DNA of 64,000 bases from Thermorudis peleae (GTDB lineage Bacteria > Chloroflexota > Chloroflexia > Thermomicrobiales > Thermomicrobiaceae). Within the stretch, counting starts at the first letter, position 1; each line of letters opens with the position of its first letter. Under the pieces are notes generated by a model. The model was not told the DNA's origin and searched no databases. It saw only the letters and a list, made by a program, of their open reading frames with translations. The position numbers and the translations under genes are program-made. The stretch lies in contig NZ_JQMP01000003.1 of the NCBI RefSeq assembly GCF_000744775.1, positions 124,001-188,000 on the forward strand, given 5' to 3'. Positions 8,020 through 16,864 of this stretch are shown here, in pieces.

Positions 8020-8574
8020 ATGGCCACGCTTGGTGACGTCCGCGCTCAGCTCCGCCGCCAACTCGACGATACCACCGCCGCACCGCTCTGGAACGATGCC
8101 GCGCTCAACGACGCGCTTGCCGCCGCCCTCGCCGCCTACTCGGCCGCCTGGCCCGATGAGTCGCGCACGACGCTGGCGGTGAGCGCCGGCACGACGAGCC
8201 TGCCCCTGCCGCCGGATACGCTGGCCGTTGTCCGCCTGCTCGACCCGACCGGCGCGCCCGTCGAAGGCTGGCAGGTCGTGGCCGGCCAGCTGAGTACACC
8301 GCCGCTGGCCGCCGGGAGCTACACGCTCGTCGTCCGGCGTCCCCGGGCCTTCCCAGCCAGCGACACGGCCGCCTTCCCGGTGCCCGACGCTGACGTGCCG
8401 CTCGTGGTGGCCGAGGCCGCCTGCCGGGCCCTTGAGCTGCGCCTGGTGGCCGACGCTAAGCGCGGCCCGCTGCCGCCTGATACCACGCAGGCGCTGGCGG
8501 CGCTGCGCGCGCGGGCCACGGCCGAGTGGACTGCCCGCAGCCGGCGCGTGCGGCCGGCCTCCGTCGTCTGGTGA
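8020..8574 (+). CDS. Probable head-tail adaptor/connector protein
   Basis: A 184-aa protein directly after the portal gene. The N-terminus MATLGDVRAQLRRQLDD and the helical pattern with W/ALNDALAAAL resemble gp6/gp15-type adaptor proteins that dock under the portal. The middle is beta-rich (SAGTTSLPLPPDTLAVVRLL). The last 50 residues are helical and basic. Spacing of 3 bp from the portal stop and 13 bp to the next start indicates co-translation. Function is assigned mainly from position and size. Confidence 0.55.
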   Translation: MATLGDVRAQLRRQLDDTTAAPLWNDAALNDALAAALAAYSAAWPDESRTTLAVSAGTTSLPLPPDTLAVVRLLDPTGAPVEGWQVVAGQLSTPPLAAGSYTLVVRRPRAFPASDTAAFPVPDADVPLVVAEAACRALELRLVADAKRGPLPPDTTQALAALRARATAEWTARSRRVRPASVVW

Positions 8575-8587
8575 GAAAGGAGGAACG

Positions 8588-10318
8588 ATGTCTGCCCCGC
8601 TTGCCGATATCGTGCTCGACGGCCAGGGCTACCTCGTCGTGCCCGGCAGCTACCGGCGCGACGCTGCCGCCAGCCCAGCCCTCGAGCGCCTGCGACTGAC
8701 TGCCCCCGCGCAGTCGCCGGCCTTCTGGCGCACGGTGGGGGCGCTCCCAGCCGAGTTCCAGGCGCTCGGCCCAGGGCCAGCCCGCAAAGACGTACCCCTC
8801 ACCACCTCGCTCAGTACCACGACGCCGCTCTGCAGCGCCGTCTGGAACGCCCAGGCCCTGCTCGTCAGCGGCGCGGTGCTCTACCAGCCGGTCGTGAACA
8901 GCGGCGCGCTCACCGGCCTGAACTCGCTCCGCACGCTGGCCGCGCCGGTGCTCGACGCCACGTTGCGCAACGGCCAGTGGATCTTCGCCCACGGCACGAC
9001 AGCGGCGATGAGCACCTACGATCTCGCAAGTGGCACCTACACGACCGCCAGCCCGAATTACCAGGCGCGCCTGGTCTGCGCCGACCCCTGCGGCCTGATC
9101 TACGCCCCCGCCGCCGCCAGCGACCGGGCACGGGTGGCGCGCTGGATCTCCGGCACGACGCAGGTCGTCAAGACACTCGACAGCGAGGTGCTGCGCCTCG
9201 TCTCCCACCTCGGGCGCTGCCACATCGCCACCCGCACGACGCTCTACGCCGTGACGACGCCCGAGACCGACACCAGCGGCTTCGCGGTGGACGCCGTCGC
9301 CAGCCTGCCGCTGCTCACCCAGCCCGACGACCTTGCCTGGGCCGTCTCCCACCAGGGCGTGCTCTACGCATGGATCGGCAAGCAGGTCATGGCCCTTGAC
9401 CGCACCCGCGTCAACGGCACCCAGCGCTTCGTCGCCACTGGCCTCGGCGGCCTCGCCACCAGCGGTGCTGTCAGCGCGGGCGGGCTGCTGCTCGTCTTCC
9501 TGACGGAGAGCCAGAGCGGGCAGCCCCAGGTGTGGGCCACGGCCGACGGCGCACGCTGGTGGCTGCTCGAACACGGCCTGTCGTGTCTGGCCGTCGCCCC
9601 GTTCGGCGGCCAGGCTGACGACGCCGATGTCGTCGCGCTCGGCGGGGCGCAGACGCTGCGGGCCTTCCAGCTGCGACCACGGCCGGGCAAACCCGGGCTG
9701 CGCGCCGGCTGGAGCGTGACGACGCTGCCCTTCGACGGCAACGCCCGCGACCTGCCGACCCTCTGGACGCGCTGCGGGGCCACGCTGGCCTGGCCTGGCG
9801 AGACAGCGCCGAGCGGCACGACGACGGTCACGCTCGAGTGGTCGATTGATGGCGGCAAGACGTGGCAAGGCGGCAGCCAGAGCGACACGCTGACGCCGCA
9901 GGACGCCGGCTGGACCGCGGCCATCACGCGCAGCCTGACGCCGCCGGTGGCCGCGCCGGCGCTGCAACTCCGCCTCACGGTCGCCAACCCGGCCAGCTGG
10001 TCACCCCGGCTGCTGAGCCTGTGGGTCGAGGGCGAGCGCCTGGCCGCCGACGCCCTCCGCCGCAGCTGGCGCCTCGCCGTCCGCCTCGACGACCCAGCCG
10101 TGCGCCCCGACGGCAGCGTCGAGCCACGCACGCCAGCCCAGCGCGTCGCCGCGCTCTGGCAGGCGCTGCGCCGTGGCACGCCACTGGCCTTCACCGACCT
10201 CGATGGCTCGACCGCCTGGGTGCGCCTGCTGGCCATGCGCGAGCGGCACGACGGCCCAGCCTCGGCGCTCGGCAGCCCGACCGCGCTCGAGCTGACGCTG
10301 CTGGAGTTGCCGACATGA
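8588..10318 (+). CDS. Large beta-rich virion-associated protein of unknown fold (propeller-like repeats)
   Basis: A 576-aa protein between the adaptor and the terminase gene. It is rich in Ala, Thr, Leu and Trp. Repeating strand pairs such as NGQWIFAHGT, QARLVCADPC, GVLYAWIGKQV and QPQVWATADGARWW look like blades of a propeller or a fibre-like structural protein. A C-terminal portion (about 400-490) has an immunoglobulin-like strand pattern (TTVTLEWSIDGGKTW). ATG at 8588 follows AAAGGAGG. It overlaps the terminase gene by 4 nt (ATGA). It could be a neck, stopper or spike protein of the particle; no tail-fibre or tape-measure motif is present. Confidence 0.5.
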   Translation: MSAPLADIVLDGQGYLVVPGSYRRDAAASPALERLRLTAPAQSPAFWRTVGALPAEFQALGPGPARKDVPLTTSLSTTTPLCSAVWNAQALLVSGAVLYQPVVNSGALTGLNSLRTLAAPVLDATLRNGQWIFAHGTTAAMSTYDLASGTYTTASPNYQARLVCADPCGLIYAPAAASDRARVARWISGTTQVVKTLDSEVLRLVSHLGRCHIATRTTLYAVTTPETDTSGFAVDAVASLPLLTQPDDLAWAVSHQGVLYAWIGKQVMALDRTRVNGTQRFVATGLGGLATSGAVSAGGLLLVFLTESQSGQPQVWATADGARWWLLEHGLSCLAVAPFGGQADDADVVALGGAQTLRAFQLRPRPGKPGLRAGWSVTTLPFDGNARDLPTLWTRCGATLAWPGETAPSGTTTVTLEWSIDGGKTWQGGSQSDTLTPQDAGWTAAITRSLTPPVAAPALQLRLTVANPASWSPRLLSLWVEGERLAADALRRSWRLAVRLDDPAVRPDGSVEPRTPAQRVAALWQALRRGTPLAFTDLDGSTAWVRLLAMRERHDGPASALGSPTALELTLLELPT

Positions 10319-11820
10319 GCCGCCATCGCCGCGCACGACGCCGTCCATACACGCTGGGCCCGCCTGACCCAGCCCACGGGCTGCGGCAGGCGCTCAGCGA
10401 CATCGCCGCTTTCTCGCGCGCGTTCCTGCCCCACCGCGCGCTCCGCCCCTACCAGGTCGAGGCCGCGCGGGCCGTCCTGGCGGCCGTACGCCGTCAGCCG
10501 GGCGCGCCGCGGCAGCTGGCGTGGGTCTTCGCCCGGCAGTCGGGCAAGGACGAAGCGCTGGCACAGCTGCTGGCCTTCCTGCTCGTCCGCTGCAGCCAGC
10601 GCGGCGGCAGCATCGTGGTGGCCGTGCCGGCCTTTCGCCCGCAAGGGCTGATTGCCCGCGACCGGCTGCTCGAGGTGCTGGCCACGCCACGGCTGCGGGC
10701 GCTCGGTCTCCGCCCGGTCGTGCGCGAGGGTGCGAGCGTTTGGCTGGGACAGGCGGTCGTCCACTACGTCTCGGCGGGGCCGGCTGCGCACGCCCGCGGC
10801 CACACGGCCAGCGTGCTGCTTGTCGCCAACGAGGCGCAGGACATTGCACCCGACCGCTGGGACGCGGTCTTCGCCCCGATGACGGCCGCCACCGCCGCAC
10901 CCCAGCTTGTGCTCGGCACCCCGTGGACGAGCGACGGCCTGCTTGCCCGCCAGCTCGCCTATCTGGAGGGCCATGACCCAGCCGCCATCTTCCGCGTCCC
11001 CTGGCGAACGGTCGCCGCGCTCCTGCCGGCCTACGGCCAGCATGTCGCCGAACGGATCGCCCAGCTCGGCCCCGACCACCCGTTCATCCGCACGGAGTAC
11101 GAGCTGGTGCCGCTCGACGACGCCGGCCGGCTCTTCCCGCCCGAGCGGCTGGCCCTGATGCAAGGCGCGCACCCGGCCCTCGAACGCCCGCAGGCCGGCG
11201 AGCGCTACGCCCTGCTCATCGACGTCGCGGGCGCCGCCGAGGCCGACCAGCTCACGCTGCGGGCCGACCCACACTCGGCGCACGACGCGACCGCTGTCAC
11301 CGTCGTCCGGCTCAGCGGCGGGCCACAGCCGGTGTACGAGGTCGTGCGGCGCTACCTCTGGAACGACGTGGCCTACCTCCGGCAGGTCGAGGCGGTGCTG
11401 GCGCTGGCCCAGGCCTGGCGCGCCGTCGCCGTCGTCGTCGACGCGACCGGCCTCGGTGCGGGGCTGGCGGCCGCGCTCAGCCACGCCTTGCCAGCGCGCG
11501 TCCACCCGTTCACCTTCACGCTCGCCAGCAAGTCAGCCCTGGCCTGGAGCTTCATCGGGCTGATCGAACGCGGGCGCTACCGCGACTACGACGCGGCCCA
11601 CAGCGACCCCGAAGCCGCTCAACTCGCCCAGCTCTTCTGGCAGCAAGCGCGCGCCTGCCGCTACCGCGTGCTGCCTGGCCCGAACCGCCTCGTCCAGTGG
11701 GGCGCGCCACCAGGCCAGCACGACGACCTGCTCGTCTCGGCCGCGCTGGTCGCCGCCCTCGACGAGCTGGACTGGCGCGAGCGCGTCGCCCGCGGCATCG
11801 TGCCAGCCCGTGCGTTGTGA
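10315..11820 (+). CDS. Terminase large subunit (DNA-packaging motor)
   Basis: A 501-aa protein with the two domains of a terminase large subunit. The ATPase domain has Walker A ARQSGKDE (73-80) and Walker B VLLVANEAQDI with the acidic residue at E173. The RNase H-like nuclease domain has acidic positions in LLIDVAG (D303), VVVDATGLG (D376) and GQHDDLL (D470/D471). The protein cuts and pumps DNA into capsids through the portal. It overlaps the preceding gene by ATGA. Coming after capsid and portal genes is the reverse of the usual phage order, and no small terminase subunit was recognised. Confidence 0.85.
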   Translation: MSRHRRARRRPYTLGPPDPAHGLRQALSDIAAFSRAFLPHRALRPYQVEAARAVLAAVRRQPGAPRQLAWVFARQSGKDEALAQLLAFLLVRCSQRGGSIVVAVPAFRPQGLIARDRLLEVLATPRLRALGLRPVVREGASVWLGQAVVHYVSAGPAAHARGHTASVLLVANEAQDIAPDRWDAVFAPMTAATAAPQLVLGTPWTSDGLLARQLAYLEGHDPAAIFRVPWRTVAALLPAYGQHVAERIAQLGPDHPFIRTEYELVPLDDAGRLFPPERLALMQGAHPALERPQAGERYALLIDVAGAAEADQLTLRADPHSAHDATAVTVVRLSGGPQPVYEVVRRYLWNDVAYLRQVEAVLALAQAWRAVAVVVDATGLGAGLAAALSHALPARVHPFTFTLASKSALAWSFIGLIERGRYRDYDAAHSDPEAAQLAQLFWQQARACRYRVLPGPNRLVQWGAPPGQHDDLLVSAALVAALDELDWRERVARGIVPARAL

Positions 11821-11838
11821 TGGAAGGAGGATTGTGCG

Positions 11839-12684
11839 ATGCGCCTGCTCGACACCGCCGCCTGCGCGGTGCCCGTCCGCCTCGGGCTGATTCCGCCGGG
11901 CAGCCCGAACCGCCCAGAGTTGCCGCTGACGCCCCGTTGGCTGACCGTCCACGAGACGGCCAACCCCGCGCCGGGCGCAAACGCCGAGGCACACCGCCGC
12001 TTTGCAGCCAGCGGCGGCGGGCCCGAGCACGTGAGCTTCCACTTCGTCGTCGACGACCACGAGGCGATCCAGCTGCTGCCGCTCGACGAGGTGGCCTGGC
12101 ACGCTGGCGACGGCCCTGACGGGCCCGGCAACCGCACGGCGATCGCCATCGAGACCTGCGTCAACGCCGACGGCGACTGGGCACGCACGCTGGCGAACCT
12201 GGTCGCGCTGCTGGCAGCGCTCGGCCGGCAACTCGGGCTGGGCACGGCGCAGATCGTGCAGCACCACCACTGGAGCGGCAAGGACTGTCCGCACCGCATC
12301 CGGGCTGAGGGGCGCTGGGAGCAACTGCTGGCCGACGTCGCCGCGCAGCTGAGCGGGCCAGTCCAGCCGGGCACGACGCCGGGTGGCGACACGAGCGCGG
12401 CGGGGGCGGTGCGCCGCTTTCCGGAGACGGGCTATGGCATCGGCGGCGGCTTCCGCGCGTTCTGGGAGCGGCTGGAGCGTGCGGGGCTGGCGCTGCTGGT
12501 ACTCGGCTACCCGCAGAGCACCGAGTTCCGCGCCGTGCTCGACGGCCGCGAGCGGGTTGTCCAGGTCTTCGAGCGCGGGGTGCTGGTATGGGAGCCGGAG
12601 CACGCCCCGCCGTGGGACGTCCACCTGGCGCTGCTGGACCAGGTCCGCACCGTGCTCGCCGCGCTGAATCGGACAGGTGGGTAA
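11839..12684 (+). CDS. N-acetylmuramoyl-L-alanine amidase (Amidase_2, endolysin-like)
   Basis: A 281-aa peptidoglycan hydrolase. The Amidase_2 domain spans about 30-175: zinc ligand H38 in WLTVHETAN, FHFVVDD (68-74), E105 in AIAIETC, the HHHWSGKDCPHRI motif supplying His and Cys ligands (142-154). It cleaves the amide bond between muramic acid and the stem peptide. The C-terminal 100 residues contain RRFPETGYGIGGGF and may be a wall-binding module (GFRAFWERL...). The start at 11839 follows GGAAGGAGG. It closes the virion cassette, where it would act in cell lysis; no signal peptide is seen, so it would need a holin. Confidence 0.88.
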   Translation: MRLLDTAACAVPVRLGLIPPGSPNRPELPLTPRWLTVHETANPAPGANAEAHRRFAASGGGPEHVSFHFVVDDHEAIQLLPLDEVAWHAGDGPDGPGNRTAIAIETCVNADGDWARTLANLVALLAALGRQLGLGTAQIVQHHHWSGKDCPHRIRAEGRWEQLLADVAAQLSGPVQPGTTPGGDTSAAGAVRRFPETGYGIGGGFRAFWERLERAGLALLVLGYPQSTEFRAVLDGRERVVQVFERGVLVWEPEHAPPWDVHLALLDQVRTVLAALNRTGG

Positions 12685-12830
12685 CCGGCGGGGGAGCGCG
12701 TGGTCAGGGCCAACAGGCCGTCCACACGGGCACGTCAGCGCAGCCGGGTGGCCTGCCTAACCCAGCGGCCATGCCAGTCGCTGCGCAGGCCTGCGCGGCA
12801 GACGCGGGGATGGGGCGAGCATGTCGGTGA

Positions 12831-13667
12831 TTAGCGCAGCCCGCTCTGGAGGACACCGCGCTCGAACGCGCGTCGCAGCACGACGAACAGCCCTAACACT
12901 GGCCCGACCACCAGCAGCGTCGCTGCTGCAATCAGCTGCCAGGCAGCGCCGGCCTCGTTCGCCTGCGTGAACAGCGCCAGGCCCACACTCAGGGGTCGCA
13001 CCCGATCGACGCTCGTGACGACCAGCGGCCAGAAAAACTCATCCCAGTGGGCACTGAACGACACCAGGGCAAACGCCGCCACGGCCGAGCGCGACAGCGG
13101 CAGGTAGACATGCCACAGCACCTGCCACAGCGAGGCCCCGTCCAGCCGTGCCGCGTCCTCATATTCCGGCGGGATTGCCCGGAAATGCTGGCGCAGCAAG
13201 AAGGTGGCCATCGCTGAGCCGACATAGGGCAACACCATGGCCCACCGCGTGTTCACCAGGCCGAGCTGGCGCACCAACAGCGTTGCCGGGGTGACCAGCA
13301 CCGGCAACGGGATCAGCATCTGCACAAGGTAGAGCACAAACAGCACGTCGCGGCAGGGGAAGTGCAGCCGGGCAAAGGCATAGGCGGCCAGGCAGGAGGT
13401 CACCGTCTGCAGGAGCACGATGCTGCCCGCCACGATCAGGGTCGTGCGTAAATAGCTCCCAAACGGGGCGGCATGCCACGCAGCTGCCAGCGTGGCCAGC
13501 GTCAGCCGATGCGGCACCAGGCTGCTGGCCACGCTGTCCTGTTCCGGCCGGAGCGCCGTCAGCACCAGCCAGCCGAGCGGCACTGCCCAGCTCAGGGCCA
13601 CCAGCAGTGCCCCGCCCGTTGTCACCACCTGCCCAGCCCAGCGCGCCGGGGAACGGCGCCGGCTCAC
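12831..13667 (-). CDS. ABC transporter permease, carbohydrate type (MalG/UgpE-like)
   Basis: A 278-aa inner-membrane protein with six hydrophobic segments. The EAA loop that docks on the ATPase is seen in EYEDAARLDGASLWQVLWH followed by YLPLSRSA. MalG-like proteins form the channel with a MalF/UgpA partner, encoded just upstream with a 4-nt overlap (13664-13667). An ATPase gene is absent here, which is common for CUT1 importers that share an MsmK-type ATPase encoded elsewhere. The 146 bp after the stop hold nothing recognisable. Confidence 0.88.
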   Translation of the reverse strand: MSRRRSPARWAGQVVTTGGALLVALSWAVPLGWLVLTALRPEQDSVASSLVPHRLTLATLAAAWHAAPFGSYLRTTLIVAGSIVLLQTVTSCLAAYAFARLHFPCRDVLFVLYLVQMLIPLPVLVTPATLLVRQLGLVNTRWAMVLPYVGSAMATFLLRQHFRAIPPEYEDAARLDGASLWQVLWHVYLPLSRSAVAAFALVSFSAHWDEFFWPLVVTSVDRVRPLSVGLALFTQANEAGAAWQLIAAATLLVVGPVLGLFVVLRRAFERGVLQSGLR

Positions 13668-14632
13668 GTCATCGCTCCTCTCCGATCAAGGCCGACCACA
13701 TGGGCCAGCGTCACCGCGAGCACCAGCAGCAGGAAGACGACCGAGAGTGCCGCGGCCTGCCCCACGTCGCCAAACGTGAACTGCGTCTCATAGATGTGGA
13801 AGAGGAAGAGGTTCGTGGCGTTGTTCGGCCCGCCCTGCGTCATGACGTACACCATGTCAAAGGCCTGCAACGCGCTCAGCGTCGCCTGGGCGCTCACAAA
13901 CACGCCGATCGGCCAGAGCTGTGGCAACCAGACATGCCGGAGCAACGCCCAGCGCCCAGCGCCGTCCAGCCGTGCTGCTTCGGTCAACGCCGGATCGAGC
14001 GCATGCAGGCCGGCCAGCCAGAAGATGGCCGCGAACCCGGCCTGTCGCCACAGGTGCACCAGTGCCGTCGCCAGGAGTGCCGTCCGCGCGTCACGGAGCA
14101 GTGCAAGACTGGCCGGTCCGCCAAGCCACTGGACGACGCGGCTCACCAGCCCGTAGTCTGGTGTGAGCAAGAACAGCCAGACCGACGCCACGCTCACCGG
14201 CGGCAGCACGATCGGGTGCAGGAAGCAGAACCGGACCAGCGCCTGCACTGGCCGAGCATGTTCCATCCACCAGGCAAACACCAGGCCAAGGGCGACCGCG
14301 GCGGGCGTCGTCAGCGCGACGAAGCACAGGCTGTTGCGGAGCACCTGCCAGAACAGGGGGTCGTGGGCGAGGGCGGCGAAGTTGGCGAGGCCAGCCCAAC
14401 GCGGTTGCGGGTGCGCCAGGTTCTGCCGGTGGAGACTCAGCCACAGCAGGGAGCCAAGCGGATACAGCGTGAACAGCGCAATTGCACCGAAGCCCGGCAG
14501 TACCAGGGCAACGCCGACGAGCGATTGGCGTAGCTGGCTACGCCACGGTGCACGGCTCGTCGCTGGCTGGCTCAACGCCAGACGCTCGGGCGCTGCTACC
14601 TGACCTGGTGGATCAGCACGAAGCCACGCCAT
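13664..14632 (-). CDS. ABC transporter permease, carbohydrate type (UgpA/MalF-like)
   Basis: A 322-aa membrane protein with six hydrophobic segments after a 50-residue N-terminal tail. The EAA motif reads LTEAARLDGAGRWALLRHVWLPQL. It pairs with the downstream permease. The ATG at 14632 lies 4 bp after the binding-protein stop codon (TGA at 14637-14639), so the three genes form an operon reading leftwards. The frame extends further upstream into the binding-protein gene, but that part is rejected. Confidence 0.88.
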   Translation of the reverse strand: MAWLRADPPGQVAAPERLALSQPATSRAPWRSQLRQSLVGVALVLPGFGAIALFTLYPLGSLLWLSLHRQNLAHPQPRWAGLANFAALAHDPLFWQVLRNSLCFVALTTPAAVALGLVFAWWMEHARPVQALVRFCFLHPIVLPPVSVASVWLFLLTPDYGLVSRVVQWLGGPASLALLRDARTALLATALVHLWRQAGFAAIFWLAGLHALDPALTEAARLDGAGRWALLRHVWLPQLWPIGVFVSAQATLSALQAFDMVYVMTQGGPNNATNLFLFHIYETQFTFGDVGQAAALSVVFLLLVLAVTLAHVVGLDRRGAMT

Positions 14633-14636
14633 TGGC

Positions 14637-16055
14637 TCACCGGTAGGCTGCAAGAATCTGGTCGGCTTGCCGCTGGGCATCAGCCAACGCTTGTTCAGGC
14701 GACTTCTGGCCGGTCACCGCTGCCTGCACGGCATCGCTGACCAGCTTTTGCAGCTGCCCGCTCTGGTGCCCGTTCAACTCCGGGTAGCTATACGCCAGCT
14801 GGTCAAGGGCGACCCGTGCTTGCGGCGTCTTGGCCACGTAGTCGCGCCAGATTGCTGTCTCCAGTGCGGAGCGACGCGTCGGCACATAGCCGGTATCGAT
14901 TGCCCACTGAGCCGCGCGCTCAGGCGCCGTCATCCACTGAATGAATGTCCAGGCGGCCTGCTGCCGCTCGGCTGGGATCTCGCGGAAGATGTAGAGGTTA
15001 CCGCCGCCCGTCGGTGTCCCATACTGCTCGCGCTTTGGCAAGAAGCCAACGCCCACCGGGAAGCTTGCCTGGTTGAGGATGGCCCGCAGGCTCCCGGTCG
15101 AGTGGTAGACAAAGGCGACGTGGCCGGCGGCGAAGTCGGTTGGCGTGGCCGACCAGTCGATTGCGCCGGTCGGCATCACGCGCATGGTCCGGCTCAGATC
15201 CACCATCCAGTGGAGTGCGGTACGGGATGCTGCGGTGTCAAAGGCAACTGACGCTGGGCCATCGCCATTGAGGTCATGCCCGGCTTCAATGCAGAGCGCC
15301 TGGAATAACCAGTAGGCGCTACCGGTTGCTGGAATCTCGACGCCCCAGGAGACCTTGCCGGTCTGCATGGCACGCTGGGCCACCTCCACCAGCTCGTCCC
15401 AGGTCTGGGGCAAGGCGTTGGGGTCGCGGCCCGCTGCCTGCAACGCTGCCTGGTTGGCATAGAGCACGGGCGTGCTGCGCTGGAAGGGGACACTCCAGGT
15501 CTTGCCCTGAGCCTGACTGTTCTTCAAGAACGCGGGCTGGAAGTCGTCGAGGGCGAAGTCGGGCCCGGCCTGGCTGAGGAACGCGTCGATCGGCACGATG
15601 GCGTTGAGGTCGAGCAGCGTCTGGAGGTCGGTCGAGAGCAGGATGGCCACGTCTGGCGGCTGATGAGCATTGAGCGCGGTCAGCACTTTGGTGGTCGTGC
15701 TGGTGTAGTCGCCGGTGAACGAGGCAGTCACGTGAACCTGTGGATGGCTCTGGTTGAACTGATCGACCAGTTGCTGGATGAGCTTACTGAGGGGGCCCGC
15801 GACGCCGACCGGGTAGAAGAAGGTTAACTCCACAGTGGCGCGCCCAACCGTTGCCGGGGCAGCGGATGCTCCCTGTGGTGTCGCGTTGCTCCCTGCTCCC
15901 GTGCTGGATGTCACTGGCGTGGCTGGCGCTGAGCCACGACACGCTGCCAGCAGGCCTGCAATGCCCCCAGCGGCCAGTCCGGCCAGCATCTGCCGGCGCG
16001 TCAACGGCCGCAGCGCTGTTCCCCATCGCATGCCCTGGTTGGCCATGTCGGTCAT
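14637..16055 (-). CDS. Extracellular solute-binding lipoprotein of a carbohydrate/glycerol-phosphate type ABC importer
   Basis: A 472-aa family 1 (UgpB/MalE-like) binding protein. The N-terminus carries a twin-arginine motif TRRQMLAGLAAGG and the lipobox LLAACRG, so the product is probably exported by Tat and lipid-anchored. A Ser/Thr/Ala linker precedes the mature fold: LIQQLVDQFNQSHPQV, PDVAILLSTDLQTLL and QAAWTFIQWMTAPERAAQWA are standard for the family. The start ATG at 16055 follows AAAGGAG at 12-nt distance; the longer frame upstream lacks a signal sequence. Ligand is likely an oligosaccharide or sn-glycerol-3-phosphate derivative, not determinable here. Confidence 0.9.
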   Translation of the reverse strand: MTDMANQGMRWGTALRPLTRRQMLAGLAAGGIAGLLAACRGSAPATPVTSSTGAGSNATPQGASAAPATVGRATVELTFFYPVGVAGPLSKLIQQLVDQFNQSHPQVHVTASFTGDYTSTTTKVLTALNAHQPPDVAILLSTDLQTLLDLNAIVPIDAFLSQAGPDFALDDFQPAFLKNSQAQGKTWSVPFQRSTPVLYANQAALQAAGRDPNALPQTWDELVEVAQRAMQTGKVSWGVEIPATGSAYWLFQALCIEAGHDLNGDGPASVAFDTAASRTALHWMVDLSRTMRVMPTGAIDWSATPTDFAAGHVAFVYHSTGSLRAILNQASFPVGVGFLPKREQYGTPTGGGNLYIFREIPAERQQAAWTFIQWMTAPERAAQWAIDTGYVPTRRSALETAIWRDYVAKTPQARVALDQLAYSYPELNGHQSGQLQKLVSDAVQAAVTGQKSPEQALADAQRQADQILAAYR

Positions 16056-16260
16056 GGTCTGCCCATGCTCCTTTCTTCCGCGGGCGAGCATAGCGGACAC
16101 GCCGCGCCGGTCTGTGAACAGCGTATGAACCGGCGCATCACCGCGGCCGCACCCCCTGGCACACGCCGGGGCACGTGACGGCCGACGGTGCCGGACAGCA
16201 TGGCACCTCCTCGCACGAGGAGTGTGCGTGGCAATCCACCATGACGAAAGGAGGACAGGG

Positions 16261-16593
16261 ATGACCCCAACTGCAAATCCGGCTGATGGGATTATGCTGC
16301 TCGGGGTACCGGCCCTGGTGCTGGTGCCGCTGATTGTCGCAGGGCTGAAGCGGCTGGGGCTGCCCCGGCGCTGGGCGCCAGCGGCTGCCGTGCTCGTGGC
16401 AGCCGGCGTGGCAGCGCTGGCGGAGGCGGTGCAGGCGTGGCCCGCGCTGACGCCGCTGGCCCGCGTCGTGCTGGCAGCTGTGCTGATCGGGTTCGGCGCA
16501 CGCGGCGCTGCTCTGCACGCACGGCAGGCCCGGCGGCGTGTGCGAGCCCGGTCACGGCAACGGCGAGGAGACCACGCATCACCCCAGCCATGA
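16261..16593 (+). CDS. Small holin-like membrane protein
   Basis: A 110-aa protein with three hydrophobic segments: IMLLGVPALVLVPLIVAGL, WAPAAAVLVAAGVAALAEAV and LARVVLAAVLIGFGARG. It ends in a short Arg/His-rich cytosolic tail. Size, segment number and charged tail fit phage holins of the three-helix type, but many small membrane proteins look alike. ATG at 16261 has a very strong ribosome site (AAAGGAGGACAGGG). It is divergent from the ABC binding-protein gene and 3.6 kb past the amidase gene. If it is a holin it may have been separated from the virion cassette by the transporter operon. Confidence 0.55.
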   Translation: MTPTANPADGIMLLGVPALVLVPLIVAGLKRLGLPRRWAPAAAVLVAAGVAALAEAVQAWPALTPLARVVLAAVLIGFGARGAALHARQARRRVRARSRQRRGDHASPQP

Positions 16594-16864
16594 CCACTGC
16601 GCCAGTGGCGCGCCTGCCGATGGGTCATACGGCACGCGGGAGGGAGCATGCGGGCAACGGCCCAAGTGGTACCTTTGGGGGAATGTGTCAGCGTGGCGGC
16701 GTCGCTACACTTCTCCGTAGGCATCCGCCAGGTTGAGTGTGTTGGCGGGCTCGGGGCAGGGCAATGCAGCACCATCCGCAGCGACAGCAGCAGGGCAGCC
16801 AGGCCTCGCAGGCGCGTGGCGTTCCTACATATGGGGGGGGCAGGAAACACTGCCACAACCGGGC

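Noticed and set aside
9364-11505. Open frame of 713 codons on the minus strand opposite the virion genes
   Set aside because: Composition is Arg/Gly/Val-rich without motifs, while the plus frames encode recognisable virion proteins with overlaps.
16733-16864. TTG start giving 44 more residues for the multi-PAS protein
   Set aside because: No ribosome site and no PAS-like content in the added part; ATG at 16865 or 16877 is more plausible.
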